Shown here piece after piece: positions 17,224 through 26,573 of a DNA stretch of 64,000 nucleotides. The stretch's first letter is position 1. Each line of letters begins with the position of its first letter. The stretch is from positions 155,716 to 219,715 of the forward strand of contig NZ_NSKH01000018.1 of the NCBI RefSeq assembly GCF_003144095.1, written 5' to 3'. The translations under genes and the position numbers were made by a program. The DNA comes from Streptomyces sp. ICBB 8177. GTDB taxonomy: Bacteria; Actinomycetota; Actinomycetes; Streptomycetales; Streptomycetaceae. The notes under the pieces were generated by a model, which saw nothing but the letters and a program-made list of their open reading frames with translations, made no database searches and was not told the DNA's origin.

Positions 17224-18122
17224 GTCCAGGGCGTGCCGGTGAGCCGCTCGTACGCCTCGACGTAGCGGGCGCGGGTCTGCTCGACGACCTCGTCCGGCAG
17301 GGGCGGCGGGGGAACGTCCGCCTCGCGGTCCCAGCCGGAGGCGTCCGAGGTGAGCCAGTCGCGGACGAACTGCTTGTCGAACGAGAGCTGCGGGCGGCCC
17401 GGCTCCCAGGAGTCGGCGGGCCAGAAGCGCGAGGAGTCGGGGGTGAGGACCTCGTCGCCGAGGACCAGGCGGCCGTCCGCGTCGCGCCCGAACTCGAACT
17501 TGGTGTCGGCCAGGATGATGCCGCGTTCGCGGGCGATGTCGCGGGCCCTGCCGTACACCGCGAGGGTCTGCTGGCGCAGCTCGGCCGCGGTCTCGGCGCC
17601 GACCCGGCGGGCGACCTCCTCGTAGCTGACGTTCTCGTCGTGCTCGCCGACCTCGGCCTTGGTGGCCGGGGTGAAGATCGGCGCGGGCAGCTCGGAGCCG
17701 TCCACCAGGCCCTCGGGCAGCGCGAGCCCGCAGACCGTGCGGTGGGCGTCGTACTCGGCGAGGCCTGAGCCGGTCAGGTAGCCGCGGGCGACGCACTCGA
17801 CGGGGACCATCGCCAGGTCGAGGCAGACGGTGGTGCGGCCCTCCCAGTCGGCGGGGGCGCCGTCGGGGACCTCGGTGGAGATGACGTGGTGCGGGACGAT
17901 GTCGGCGAGCTGCTCGAACCACCACAGCGACAGCCGGGTCAGCACCCGTCCCTTGTCCGGGATCGCCGTGGGCAGCACCCAGTCGTACGCCGACATCCGG
18001 TCGCTGGCGACCATGACCAGGCGGCCGTGCGCGTCCCGGTAGAGGTCGCGCACCTTGCCGGTGTGCAGATGCACCAGGCCCGGCACCTGTACGGGCTCGG
18101 GCTTCTCGACGAATCCGGACAC
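17220..18122 (-). CDS. purC: Phosphoribosylaminoimidazole-succinocarboxamide synthase
   Basis: PurC joins aspartate to CAIR using ATP to give SAICAR. The 300-residue protein has HTGKVRDLYRD for nucleotide binding, SDRMSAYDWVLPTAIPDKG, VECVARGYLTGSG, ILADTKFEFG and LSFDKQFVRDWL, all strongly conserved in the family. The GTG at 18122 is supported by GGAGGA 4-5 nt upstream. It is a single gene convergent with the MFS gene. Confidence 0.96.
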   Translation of the reverse strand: MSGFVEKPEPVQVPGLVHLHTGKVRDLYRDAHGRLVMVASDRMSAYDWVLPTAIPDKGRVLTRLSLWWFEQLADIVPHHVISTEVPDGAPADWEGRTTVCLDLAMVPVECVARGYLTGSGLAEYDAHRTVCGLALPEGLVDGSELPAPIFTPATKAEVGEHDENVSYEEVARRVGAETAAELRQQTLAVYGRARDIARERGIILADTKFEFGRDADGRLVLGDEVLTPDSSRFWPADSWEPGRPQLSFDKQFVRDWLTSDASGWDREADVPPPPLPDEVVEQTRARYVEAYERLTGTPWT

Positions 18123-18205
18123 GCTTCCTCCATGTGTGTTGCTCCCAACTGCCTCGATTCTCCGTCAACGGGTGGGCACCGGCGGCGGGCGGGGTGGCAT
18201 ACGGG

Positions 18206-19786
18206 TCAGTCGCGCTTGCAGATGCGGTCCAGCAGGTTCGCGGTGGCGCGCTGGACACGGGGGTCGACGTGGCCGGGGCGGTCGAGCGCCGGGGACCAGG
18301 CGAAGGTGCCGGAGGCGAAGACGTAGGCACCGCTGGGGGCGCGGTAGAGCGAGGTCTCCTGGTGGACCCGGTGTCCCGAGGTGTCCTCGTACGGGGAGTG
18401 CGCGAGCAGGATGCGGTCGGTGTAGCGGGGCAGCGGGGTGCGCGGGAAGTAGCGGTCGGCCTCACCGGCGACCAGCCCGGGCAGTTCGTCGCCCTCGCCG
18501 GTGCCCGCGGCCTGCCACAGCCAGTGCTCGGCGTTGCGCACCACCAGCGGGGACGGCTCGGGCACCCGGCCCGCGTACTGCACGCCCATCAGCAGCTGCT
18601 CGGGGTCGCCGGCGTCCCGCCACAGGGCCGTGCGGCCGCGGGCGTCGCTGCGGCGCTTGCGGCAGGTCAGCAGGTGGTCGGGCTCGCCGGTCGGCGCGGC
18701 GGACAGCTCGACCTGCCAGTACATGGTGTTGGCGGACAGGAAGACCAGCGAGGTCCCCCCGTCCCGGGCGCGCTGCGCGGCCTGGCGCATCGGCACCGAC
18801 CAGTACTCGTCGTGTCCGGGGAAGACCAGCCCCCGGTAGGCGCCGGGGTCGACGCGTCCGGCGTGCAGGTCGCGGGTGTCGGCGTAGGCCAGGTCGTAGC
18901 CGTAGCGCTCGGCCCAGCGGATGAAGTCGTAGGCGTGCCCCACGTGCAGCGGCAGGCCCGCGCCCGCGTAGGGGCGGTCGAAGGAGACGGTGACCGCGGC
19001 CTCCTCCTCCCCCAGCAGCCGCCCGCGTTCGTCCCAGGCGTGGTAGAGGCTCGCGCCGGTGCGGCCGTCCTCGGGGTAGAGGTTGTACGCCTGCCAGGTG
19101 ACGTCGGGCAGCAGGAGCAGCAGGTCCGCGGGTTGCGCGCTGCGCACGGTGAACGGGACGTGGCTGCGGTAGCCGTCCGCGGTGGTCAGCACGGCCACGT
19201 AGGCGCCGCTGTTCCAGTACGACGGGATCTGCAGCCGCCACGACAGCCACCAGTGGTGGCACGAGACGGTGCGCCCGGCGGCGAGCGGGGGCGGCTGGAC
19301 GATGCCGGACAGTCTGGGGCTGGTGGTGATGTGGGCGGCGCCGTCCCCGCCGTAGTGCCCGATGCGGTAGACGTCGACGCTGAACTGCTGGGGCGGGTTG
19401 ACGGTGACGTGGAAGTCGACCGAATCGCCGGGGACGACCGAGCCGGACGAGGTGAAGCCCTTGATCTGCAGACCCACGTCGTCGGCGGTGCGGGGCCCGG
19501 AGTGGTGGCGGCGCCCGGCGCGCTGGACCGGCAGCCCGCGCGCGTCGCGGACGACGGGCACGCCTCGCGCGCCGTGTGCTCCCGATGCGCCCTGCACACC
19601 ACTTGCGGCGGGCACCGGGGAGTCGTCGATGGCGGCCAGGTCCACGTACCAGGGCAGCAGTTGCCCGCTGTCGTCGAGGTAGTGCTCCCGGCCGCGCAGC
19701 CAGGGAAGGGGGCCCTGCCCGAAGGGGTCGGTCACGGCATGCGCCAGCGCCCCTGAATCCCAGCGCCGGATCTGCTCCGTCTCCAC
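18206..19786 (-). CDS. N,N-dimethylformamidase beta-subunit-like protein
   Basis: The 526-residue protein contains an N-terminal beta-sandwich-like region (PGDSVDFHVTVNPPQQFSVD, YRIGHYGGDGA) and a large C-terminal ThuA/amidotransferase-like region (VFPGHDEYWS, FLSANTMYWQVEL, DRPGHVDPRVQRATANLLDR). This is the layout of the dimethylformamidase large-subunit family, which hydrolyses the amide of DMF in specialised bacteria. Here the partner small subunit is absent nearby, so the reaction may differ. No clear signal peptide. The GTG at 19786 follows a strong AGGAGGGG site. Confidence 0.78.
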   Translation of the reverse strand: METEQIRRWDSGALAHAVTDPFGQGPLPWLRGREHYLDDSGQLLPWYVDLAAIDDSPVPAASGVQGASGAHGARGVPVVRDARGLPVQRAGRRHHSGPRTADDVGLQIKGFTSSGSVVPGDSVDFHVTVNPPQQFSVDVYRIGHYGGDGAAHITTSPRLSGIVQPPPLAAGRTVSCHHWWLSWRLQIPSYWNSGAYVAVLTTADGYRSHVPFTVRSAQPADLLLLLPDVTWQAYNLYPEDGRTGASLYHAWDERGRLLGEEEAAVTVSFDRPYAGAGLPLHVGHAYDFIRWAERYGYDLAYADTRDLHAGRVDPGAYRGLVFPGHDEYWSVPMRQAAQRARDGGTSLVFLSANTMYWQVELSAAPTGEPDHLLTCRKRRSDARGRTALWRDAGDPEQLLMGVQYAGRVPEPSPLVVRNAEHWLWQAAGTGEGDELPGLVAGEADRYFPRTPLPRYTDRILLAHSPYEDTSGHRVHQETSLYRAPSGAYVFASGTFAWSPALDRPGHVDPRVQRATANLLDRICKRD

Positions 19787-20002
19787 GAATGTCCCCTCCT
19801 CCACGGAAGCTCCACACAACTGGCTGTACGCTCCCAGCACATCACACAACGCGCCGTGTCCGTCACCCTTCGTGGCTAATTATCGGAACACATTGGCGAT
19901 CGAAGGGTGGTTTCCGGTCACTCGTCCGAGGCGACGCGAATCGTCTGACAACAGGATGAAACGACCGCGCGGGCCTGTCGTGCGGCAGGACGCGGTACGG
20001 CG

Positions 20003-21892
20003 TCAGGCCAGCCGGACGGGCTTCTCCAGCCGGACGCCGACCTCGCCGAGCCAGGCCCGCAACGGCCCCGCGTCGCCGTGCTCCACCAGCCGCAGCACCG
20101 GGTGTGACAGATCGGACCTGCGGGCACCGGCCACCATCAGCGTCGGCCCGTCCAGCCAGTCCATCCCGGGCAGCGCGCCCGCGGTGTCCACGGCGGCGCA
20201 GCAGATCATCGCGGTGACGTGGTCGGTGAGCAGCTCGCGGCCGGTGCGCGGCGGCAGCAGCCGCCAGACCGGGGTGAACGGCTCGCCGTCCGGGCCCGCG
20301 CCCGCCTCCCACTGCGGCGCGCCGTCCGGCACGTGCGCCGCGTCCGCCAGCTCGCGTATGCGCTCCTCGCGCTGCTGGTGGGCGCTGATGCGGGCCGCCA
20401 GCTCGTCGCTGCCGCCCTGCGCCAGCCGGTCCAGCACCCTGGCCAGCGTCGCCTTGCCGGGGCCCGGCCCGTCCCCCACCGGCCGATCCACCGCGAGCGA
20501 GGCCGCGAGGCCGGCCGGGCCGGGGAGCCCGCCGGGGCCGGCCGGGTCGGCGGACGCGGAACCGGGCGGCGACAGCTCGTCCAGGACGCGGTGCAGCCGG
20601 GCTGCGTCGGTGCGCCATATGCGGTCCACCACTTCTTCCGGGTAGGCCTCCCAGCCCACCGGCGACCAGTCGTGGCCGGTGGCGGCCGGGCCGCCGTGGA
20701 AGAGCCGGGCGGCCAGCAGCGAGGCCGCCTCGTCCACGGAACCGGGCTCTTCCAGCAGGTCACAGGCGGGGCGCTCGCCGAGCCTGGTCTCGAACCCCTC
20801 CGCCAGCCGGTCCCGCCGGGACAGCTCGGTCAGCGCCGCGACCACACCCGCGTCCAGCCGGGACGGCCAGCGGCCCATCCGCCAGGCGGGCAGCGCGACC
20901 CTGGTCAGCAGCCGGTCCCAGCCCGCGTACGCGAGGCCGACCTGCTCCTGGGCGACGATCCGCAGGCCGTAGTCGACGGCCTGCGCGGTCTCCGACGCGA
21001 AGGCGGCGACCGCGCGCTCCATCTCGGCGACGTGCCCGCGGCAGCGCCGCAGCAGCAACCGGGCGGTCCAGCCCGCGAAGGCGGCGGCCGGACCGCGCAG
21101 CGCCGCGGCCACGTGTCCCAGCGGGCCCGGCCGCCGGGGGCGGTCGGCGGCGCAGACCGCCACGGCCGCGTCCAGGCCGCGCACGAACCGGCGAGCCGCG
21201 GCTATGTCCGGGTCGGCGGCCGGGCCGGTGCCCGCCACGACGGGGGCGAGCAGGGCGCGCAGCTCGGCGACCCGCATCCACCACATGAACGGCGAGCCGA
21301 TCACCAGCACCGGCGCGGGCGCCGACCGCCGGGCGGCCTCACCCTCCTGCCGGCCGCGGGCGCGATCGCCCTCCTGCCGGTCCCGGGCACGACCTCGCTC
21401 CTCAGGCGCGGCAGGGCCGCGTCCGGCGAGGGCCGAGCGATGGCTGCGGTCCTCCAGCCAGCTGTCGCAGTCGGGCGTCAGGGCTATCGAGGAGGGAACG
21501 GGCACGCCGAGCCGTCCGGCCAGGTCGCGCACCATGCGGTACAGCTCGGGGGCGGACTCCTCGGCCACCGGGACGGTGGGACTGACGGCGGGGGCCGACC
21601 GGGCGATCACGGCCGCCACACCGGCCGCCGCGGCCAGCGCGACCACCGCCAGCACGACGAACGCCCAGCTCACCGCGGCCCATCCGGCGCCGGAGACCCG
21701 CCCGCCGGCGGCCGCCACCAGCAGCACCACCGCGACCGCCGCGGGCAGCAGGGCGGCCGCCAGCGCGGCGCCCCGAATGCGGAGCACCGCGAGGGCGCGG
21801 GCACGCGCCGCGTCTTCACCGGACACCGAGCTGTTCACCCCCAAAGCGCAGACAGCTGAGTCGTCAGCGGACGCCGACTGGCGTTGCTTCAT
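20003..21892 (-). CDS. Large two-TM membrane protein with M48-peptidase-like traces
   Basis: A 629-residue protein with two N-terminal membrane helices at about 40-66 and 70-95, then a long cytosolic or extracytosolic region. The segment VPVPSSIALTPDCDSWLEDRSHRS and the later VLVIGSPFMWWMRVAELRALLAPVVAGT recall the start of M48-type metalloproteases (inner-membrane protein, LGLPLL...ELRAVLAHE), but the HExxH zinc motif is missing, so no protease activity is expected. An Arg/Glu-rich low-complexity insert lies near 150-190. It is probably a conserved structural membrane protein of unknown role. Confidence 0.7.
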   Translation of the reverse strand: MKQRQSASADDSAVCALGVNSSVSGEDAARARALAVLRIRGAALAAALLPAAVAVVLLVAAAGGRVSGAGWAAVSWAFVVLAVVALAAAAGVAAVIARSAPAVSPTVPVAEESAPELYRMVRDLAGRLGVPVPSSIALTPDCDSWLEDRSHRSALAGRGPAAPEERGRARDRQEGDRARGRQEGEAARRSAPAPVLVIGSPFMWWMRVAELRALLAPVVAGTGPAADPDIAAARRFVRGLDAAVAVCAADRPRRPGPLGHVAAALRGPAAAFAGWTARLLLRRCRGHVAEMERAVAAFASETAQAVDYGLRIVAQEQVGLAYAGWDRLLTRVALPAWRMGRWPSRLDAGVVAALTELSRRDRLAEGFETRLGERPACDLLEEPGSVDEAASLLAARLFHGGPAATGHDWSPVGWEAYPEEVVDRIWRTDAARLHRVLDELSPPGSASADPAGPGGLPGPAGLAASLAVDRPVGDGPGPGKATLARVLDRLAQGGSDELAARISAHQQREERIRELADAAHVPDGAPQWEAGAGPDGEPFTPVWRLLPPRTGRELLTDHVTAMICCAAVDTAGALPGMDWLDGPTLMVAGARRSDLSHPVLRLVEHGDAGPLRAWLGEVGVRLEKPVRLA

Positions 21893-22214
21893 TCCCCCAC
21901 TGTGGCACCGCCCACTGACATCGCAATGCCGGTGCGGCCAGTTGCCTTAAGCCCCGCGGTGAGGGCCGGGCAAGCGTCGCGGTGGTGGCCGGTCCGCTTG
22001 CCGGGCACCCTAGTTGGGCCCCGTGCCGCCGTCAGCCGGAAAGCCAAGACCTCACTCGATGGAATGGCTTTGGGGAGAGGAGGGCAACCGTGTGCGTTCG
22101 GGCCACGGCCGCGAAGTCCGCGTGCCGGGAACCTCGCGGCGCCCGCGCCGGGAACCCACGGTGCCCGGCCGACCCGTCGCGCGACCGGCGCCCGGGCCCG
22201 CGCACGACGCCGGT
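21893..22214. other. Gap between purD and the two-TM gene
   Basis: A 322-bp gap. A possible short + strand frame (GTG 22090 to 22293) has an unusually good AGGAGGG site 5 nt upstream but would overlap the purD 3' end antisense; I leave it as a finding. Otherwise only GC-rich sequence with a GAACC/GGTTC-type word around 22120-22160 is seen. Confidence 0.4.
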
Positions 22215-23465
22215 TCAGCCCTCCGCGGCGGCGCGTGCGATGTCCGTACGGTGGTGCGAGCCATCGAGACGGAGGCGGGCCACTCCGGCGTAGGCGCGCT
22301 CGCGAGCTTTGGCCAAATCCGATCCCGTCGCGGTGACGGAGAGTACCCGTCCGCCCGCGCTCACTACGCGCCCGTCGTCGTCCCGCCTCGTACCCGCGTG
22401 GAGTACCCAGGTACGCGAATCGTCGGAGGCGAACTCGTCAAGTCCCTCGATCACGTCACCCGTGCGGGGCGTGCCGGGGTAGTTGTGCGAGGCGATCACC
22501 ACCGTGACGGCTGCGTCGGGGGACCAGCGCAGCGGGGGCTCGTCGGCGAGGCGGCCGGTGGCGGCGTTGTGCAGCACCCCCGCCAGCGGCGTCTTGAGGC
22601 GGGCCAGCACCACCTGGGTCTCCGGGTCGCCGAAGCGCGCGTTGAACTCGATCACCCGCACGCCGCGCGAGGTGATCGCGAGACCGGCGTACAGCAGGCC
22701 GGAGAACGGCGTGCCGCGACGGCGCAGTTCGTCGACGGTGGGCTGGAGCACGGTCTCCAAAACCTCGTCGACCAGCTTGGGATCGGCCCACGGCAGCGGC
22801 GAGTAGGCGCCCATGCCACCGGTGTTGGGGCCCTCGTCGGCGTCGTAGGCGCGCTTGAAGTCCTGCGCGGGCTGGAGCGGCAGCACCGTGTCGCCGTCCG
22901 TGATCGCGAACAGCGAGACCTCGGGGCCGTCGAGGAACTCCTCGATGACGACCCGGCCGCAGGCGAGCGCGTGCTCGCGGGCGGCGTCGAGGTCCTCGGT
23001 CACCAGGACGCCCTTGCCCGCGGCGAGGCCGTCGTCCTTGACCACGTACGGCGGGCCGAAGGCGGCCAGCGCGGTGTCGATCTCCTGCGGGCTCGCGCAG
23101 ACGTAGGAGCGGGCGGTCGGCACGCCGGCGGCGGCCATCACGTCCTTGGCGAAGGCCTTGGAACCCTCCAGCCGGGCGGCCTCCTTCGACGGCCCGAAGC
23201 AGGCGATCCCCCGCTCGCGCACCGCGTCGGCGACCCCCGCCACGAGGGGGGCCTCGGGGCCGACGACGACGAGGTCGGCCTCGAGCCGGGCGGCGAGGTC
23301 CGCGACGGCGGCGCCGTCGAGCGCGTCCACCGGGTGGGACTGCGCGATCGGCTCGGTGCCTGCGTTGCCGGGGGCGCAGTGCAGCGCGGTGACGTGGGGG
23401 TCGAGGGACAGAGCGCGGCACAGGGCGTGTTCGCGGGCGCCGCTGCCGATTACCAGTACCTTCAC
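22215..23465 (-). CDS. purD: Phosphoribosylamine-glycine ligase (GAR synthetase)
   Basis: PurD ligates glycine to phosphoribosylamine with ATP, the second purine step. The 416-residue ATP-grasp protein has [14 protein letters not shown] at the N-terminus, [48 protein letters not shown] and [13 protein letters not shown]. The GTG at 23465 (VKVLVIGSG) is the only plausible start. TAGGCT lies 7 nt upstream and no ribosome site is visible, so the mRNA may be leaderless. Confidence 0.96.
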   Translation of the reverse strand: MKVLVIGSGAREHALCRALSLDPHVTALHCAPGNAGTEPIAQSHPVDALDGAAVADLAARLEADLVVVGPEAPLVAGVADAVRERGIACFGPSKEAARLEGSKAFAKDVMAAAGVPTARSYVCASPQEIDTALAAFGPPYVVKDDGLAAGKGVLVTEDLDAAREHALACGRVVIEEFLDGPEVSLFAITDGDTVLPLQPAQDFKRAYDADEGPNTGGMGAYSPLPWADPKLVDEVLETVLQPTVDELRRRGTPFSGLLYAGLAITSRGVRVIEFNARFGDPETQVVLARLKTPLAGVLHNAATGRLADEPPLRWSPDAAVTVVIASHNYPGTPRTGDVIEGLDEFASDDSRTWVLHAGTRRDDDGRVVSAGGRVLSVTATGSDLAKARERAYAGVARLRLDGSHHRTDIARAAAEG

Positions 23466-23863
23466 GGGGGCCAGCCTACGGGCAGCGCGCCGCCCGGCCG
23501 CGCGCGGGCGCCGGTCCGTACCGCCCTCGGCGCCGCCGCCCCACGGCGCGCCGCACCCCTGCCGCCGCGCCCCCTTCTGTCCGCCCTCCTGTCCGCCCCC
23601 GCGTCCCGCGCCCCCTGCCCCCGCGTCCCCCTCCCCCTTGCCGCCGCGTCCCGCTTTCCCGCCCCGGCGTGGTCGCTCCTTCGGGTGATGCGGGGAGCCG
23701 GTCGCGGGCCTCGTGACGTCGTACGTTGCGGGCGGGCGGGGCGCTCGGCAGGACCGGGCGTCAGCCGTTCGGCGGTAGATCGACGGTAAGAAGAGGGATT
23801 CGTGTCCGTGGTGCGGGCGGTGACGGGGCCGCGCCGGCGGGAAGGCCGAGAGGGAGTTCGCGG
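23466..23863. promoter_or_regulatory. Divergent purD / SLATT gap with strong G-quadruplex motif
   Basis: A 398-bp gap. Between about 23500 and 23680 the + strand is very C-rich. At 23611-23637 four runs of five C are separated by 1-4 nt, which makes a tight G-quadruplex motif on the purD coding strand about 150 nt upstream of its start. TAGGCT at 23473-23478 (minus strand) is a candidate purD -10. No gene recognised. Confidence 0.55.
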
Positions 23864-24787
23864 GTGAGCCAACCGGACAAGCACCCCGAGGGAGCCCCCC
23901 GGGAACCGGGCCCGGACGGCGGCCCCGGCCTCGGCCACGGCACGGGCCACGGGACGGGCGACGGCGCGGCGCCCGACGGCGGAACGGGTCCCGGGACGCA
24001 AGCGGGCGCGGGCCCCGCGGTGAGGCCGGGCTCCGGGCCGGGACCCGGGTCCGGCGCGTGGCCGGGTGCGGGGCCGGGCGCCCTGTTCGGACGCGGTCTG
24101 ACGCGCGGTCCCGGGGACCTGCGCGGCGCGCCGTTCCCGGTGGGCGACTGGGGCGATCCGGCGGCCCGGCTGGAGGAGCTGTACCGCTGGGCGGAGACCG
24201 GCGCCCTGCACACCGTCGACTGGTACCTCGCCGACCGGGTGTGGAAGCGCGCCGGAGCGCGCGCGGCGCGGGTGACGACGATCGTGGGCGCCGGCGCCAC
24301 CGTGGTTCTGCCGCTGCTCCAGCTCGCCGGTGTAACCCGCGACGTGACCGCCTGGGGCTACCTCGGGCTGCTGGCGGCGGCCGTGAGCGCGGGGCTCGAC
24401 CGCTGGTTCGGGCTGACCTCGGGCTGGATGCGGGACGTGGCGACCGCGCAGGCGGTGCAACGGCGGCTGGAGGCGCTGCGGTTCGACTGGGCCTCGGAGA
24501 GCGTACGGGAGGTGCTGGGGCCCGCCGAGGGCACCGCGAGCGAGGCGGCCGAGCGCTCCCTCGGGTTGCTGCGGCGGTTCTGCGAGGACGTCTCGGAACT
24601 CGTGCGGGGCGAGACGGCGGACTGGATGGTGGAGTTCCGCGCCGGAGCCGCTCCCTTGCACACGCAGTCCCTGGCCGGCTGGGGGCAGCGCGAGGCCGTC
24701 CGGCACCCCAGCCGTCTGCCGCCGCTGCCGGGCGGCCGCCCGAGCATGCCCCGCCAACGGCCGCCGGAGGGCCCGGGACGACCGTGA
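23864..24787 (+). CDS. SLATT-domain two-TM protein
   Basis: The 307-residue protein starts with about 85 Gly/Pro-rich, probably disordered residues containing GHGTG-type repeats. A SLATT-like core follows: [21 protein letters not shown], two membrane helices around 140-160 and 165-185 ([19 protein letters not shown] and [16 protein letters not shown]), then a coiled helical part with [17 protein letters not shown] proteins are 2TM effectors linked to nucleotide-signalling conflict systems. No sensor or cyclase gene is next to it here, so a housekeeping role is as likely. GTG start with AGGGAG upstream. Confidence 0.75.
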   Translation: MSQPDKHPEGAPREPGPDGGPGLGHGTGHGTGDGAAPDGGTGPGTQAGAGPAVRPGSGPGPGSGAWPGAGPGALFGRGLTRGPGDLRGAPFPVGDWGDPAARLEELYRWAETGALHTVDWYLADRVWKRAGARAARVTTIVGAGATVVLPLLQLAGVTRDVTAWGYLGLLAAAVSAGLDRWFGLTSGWMRDVATAQAVQRRLEALRFDWASESVREVLGPAEGTASEAAERSLGLLRRFCEDVSELVRGETADWMVEFRAGAAPLHTQSLAGWGQREAVRHPSRLPPLPGGRPSMPRQRPPEGPGRP

Positions 24788-24893
24788 GCTGGCTCTCTCC
24801 ACGGTGAACGCTCCACGGTGAACGGTGCACGCCGCGGGTGCCCACCTCGGCCCGAACGAGAGGGCCCCGCCTCGGCCGAGTCAGGTGCGCGCC

Positions 24894-25541
24894 TCAGCTG
24901 AAGACGATCATCGAGCTCTGCGCCAGGCTGCGGGTGGCCGCCGCGTGCAGGCCCAGCCACACGTGCCGCTCCCGCGCGAAGGGCCCGTCGTCGAACGGCA
25001 CGGCGGCGGGCTCGTCCAGCCCGGTGGGGCGCTCCGGCGGCACCGGGGGCGCCGGGGGGTTCGCCGGGTCGATGCCGATCGACGGGGCGACCGCCTCCAG
25101 TTCGCGCAGCAGCCCGTGGCTGGAGCCCAGCGGCCCACCGCCCGCGAGCAGTTCGTCGTTGGCGACCGGGGCGGCGAAGTCCAGCGGCACGTAGGCGCCC
25201 GCGTGGTCGTAGTGCCAGACCAGGTGCGACTGCTGGGCGGCGGTCTCGAACATCTCCAGCAACTGCTCGTAGTCGCCGCCGAGTTCACCGACCGGGGTGA
25301 CCTCAAGGCCGCACAGGCCGAGCATGTGGGCGCGGCGCAGGAAGTGCAGCGCCTCGTAGTCGAAGCCGGCGACGGGCGCGACGTCGCCGGAGAGCCCGGG
25401 CATGTAGCCGTGCACCGGAACCGGGGGCAGCCCCGCCTCGCCGAGCGCCTTGTCGTACGCCGCGATCTCCTCGGCGAACGGGTTGTCAGGACTGTGGCAC
25501 AACACGTCCACCAGGGGAACCAGCCACAGGTCACAGGCCAC
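24894..25541 (-). CDS. Conserved uncharacterised protein
   Basis: A 215-residue soluble acidic protein. I do not recognise a named family or catalytic motif. Conserved-looking blocks are MACDLWLVPLVDVLCHSPDNPFAEEI at the N-terminus (residues 1-26), HGYMPGLSGDVAPVAGFDYEA in the middle, and a Pro-rich loop around 160-175. The GTG at 25541 has GGAG about 7 nt upstream. It converges with the SLATT gene; the intervening 106 bp hold a 14-bp direct repeat (CTCCACGGTGAACG, twice) at about 24798-24825. Confidence 0.72.
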   Translation of the reverse strand: MACDLWLVPLVDVLCHSPDNPFAEEIAAYDKALGEAGLPPVPVHGYMPGLSGDVAPVAGFDYEALHFLRRAHMLGLCGLEVTPVGELGGDYEQLLEMFETAAQQSHLVWHYDHAGAYVPLDFAAPVANDELLAGGGPLGSSHGLLRELEAVAPSIGIDPANPPAPPVPPERPTGLDEPAAVPFDDGPFARERHVWLGLHAAATRSLAQSSMIVFS

Positions 25542-25653
25542 GAGCGCTCCATCCGGTCGGTCCGGCGGCCTAGCGTAGCGTCGCGGTTCGCGCCGCGTCA
25601 GGCGGAACGGACACCAGGGATCACGGGGGACGCGTACCCGGGATCAGCGGAGA

Positions 25654-26367
25654 TCAGGCGTCACGGCGCTGGGCTGCCGGGCCGGGACCCGAGCGCTCCA
25701 CGAGGCCGTCCACGACGGTCAGCGAGTGCTCGTTGTAGGCGGCCATGATGCGCCGCGCGGCGCCGTGGTCGCCGTCGCGCACCGCGTCGGCCAGTTCCTC
25801 GTGACCGGTCCAGCACACGCCCGCCAGGTCCGGCACCCCGCGCAGGTAGGGGACGGCGAAGACCCAGGACTGCCCGCGCAGCCGGTCGAGGAACTCGCTG
25901 ACGTGCACGTTCCCTGCGAGCATGCCCAGCTCCCGCCAGAACCTGAGGTCGCAGCCGACCAGCACGTCCAGCGTGCCGGCCCGGGCGGCGCCCGCGGCGG
26001 CCTGCGCCCGTCTGCGCACCGACTCCAGCGCCTCGGCGCGGCGGCACCAGGAGTCCGGGTCCTCGGCCATCGTGCGCAGCAGGCCGTCGGTGACCAGCGT
26101 CCTGGCCCGCACCAGGTCGCGGTAGTCGTCGTGGGTGAACCGCCGTACCTGGAAGCCGCGGTGGTGCTCGACGTCCAGCAGACCCTGCGCCGCGAGGTCG
26201 ACCAGCGCCTCGCGCACCGGCGTCGCGGAGACCCCGTACAGGTCGGCGATCTCCTTGACGGTGAAGTGGCGTCCCGCGCCGAGGCGTCCGGTCAGCACCT
26301 CCTCGCGCAGGGCTTCGGCGATCTGCTGCCGCAAGCTGCTGCGCCGCAGCGGCCCGCTGCCGGGCAT
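25654..26367 (-). CDS. GntR-family (FCD) transcription regulator
   Basis: A 237-residue regulator. The N-terminal winged helix spans about residues 10-75 (SLRQQIAEALREEVLTGRLG, FTVKEIADLYGVSATPVREAL, GLLDVEHHRGFQV), typical of GntR. The C-terminal helical region resembles the FCD ligand-binding domain (DYRDLVRARTLV, ELADAVRDGDHGAARRIMAAY) that senses small acids in catabolic operons. It lies 206 bp downstream of the class III aminotransferase on the same strand, so it may control that gene. The ATG at 26367 follows GGAGA. Confidence 0.88.
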   Translation of the reverse strand: MPGSGPLRRSSLRQQIAEALREEVLTGRLGAGRHFTVKEIADLYGVSATPVREALVDLAAQGLLDVEHHRGFQVRRFTHDDYRDLVRARTLVTDGLLRTMAEDPDSWCRRAEALESVRRRAQAAAGAARAGTLDVLVGCDLRFWRELGMLAGNVHVSEFLDRLRGQSWVFAVPYLRGVPDLAGVCWTGHEELADAVRDGDHGAARRIMAAYNEHSLTVVDGLVERSGPGPAAQRRDA

Positions 26368-26573
26368 GCCGTCGTCTCCTCGGATAGGCGGTCGCGGGGG
26401 CGTTTCCCCGCCGCCGGACAACATACGGCACCCGGCCGCCGGTGAGCGGGCGCGCGCTCCGGGGCGCACGCCCGCTCACCGGCCTCGGACCGGTTCTGGG
26501 CGGTCGGTCGCGGTCGTCGGTCACGCGGCCGGTCGGTGGCCGTCGTGGCCGTCGTGACCGCCGCGGTCGCCGG

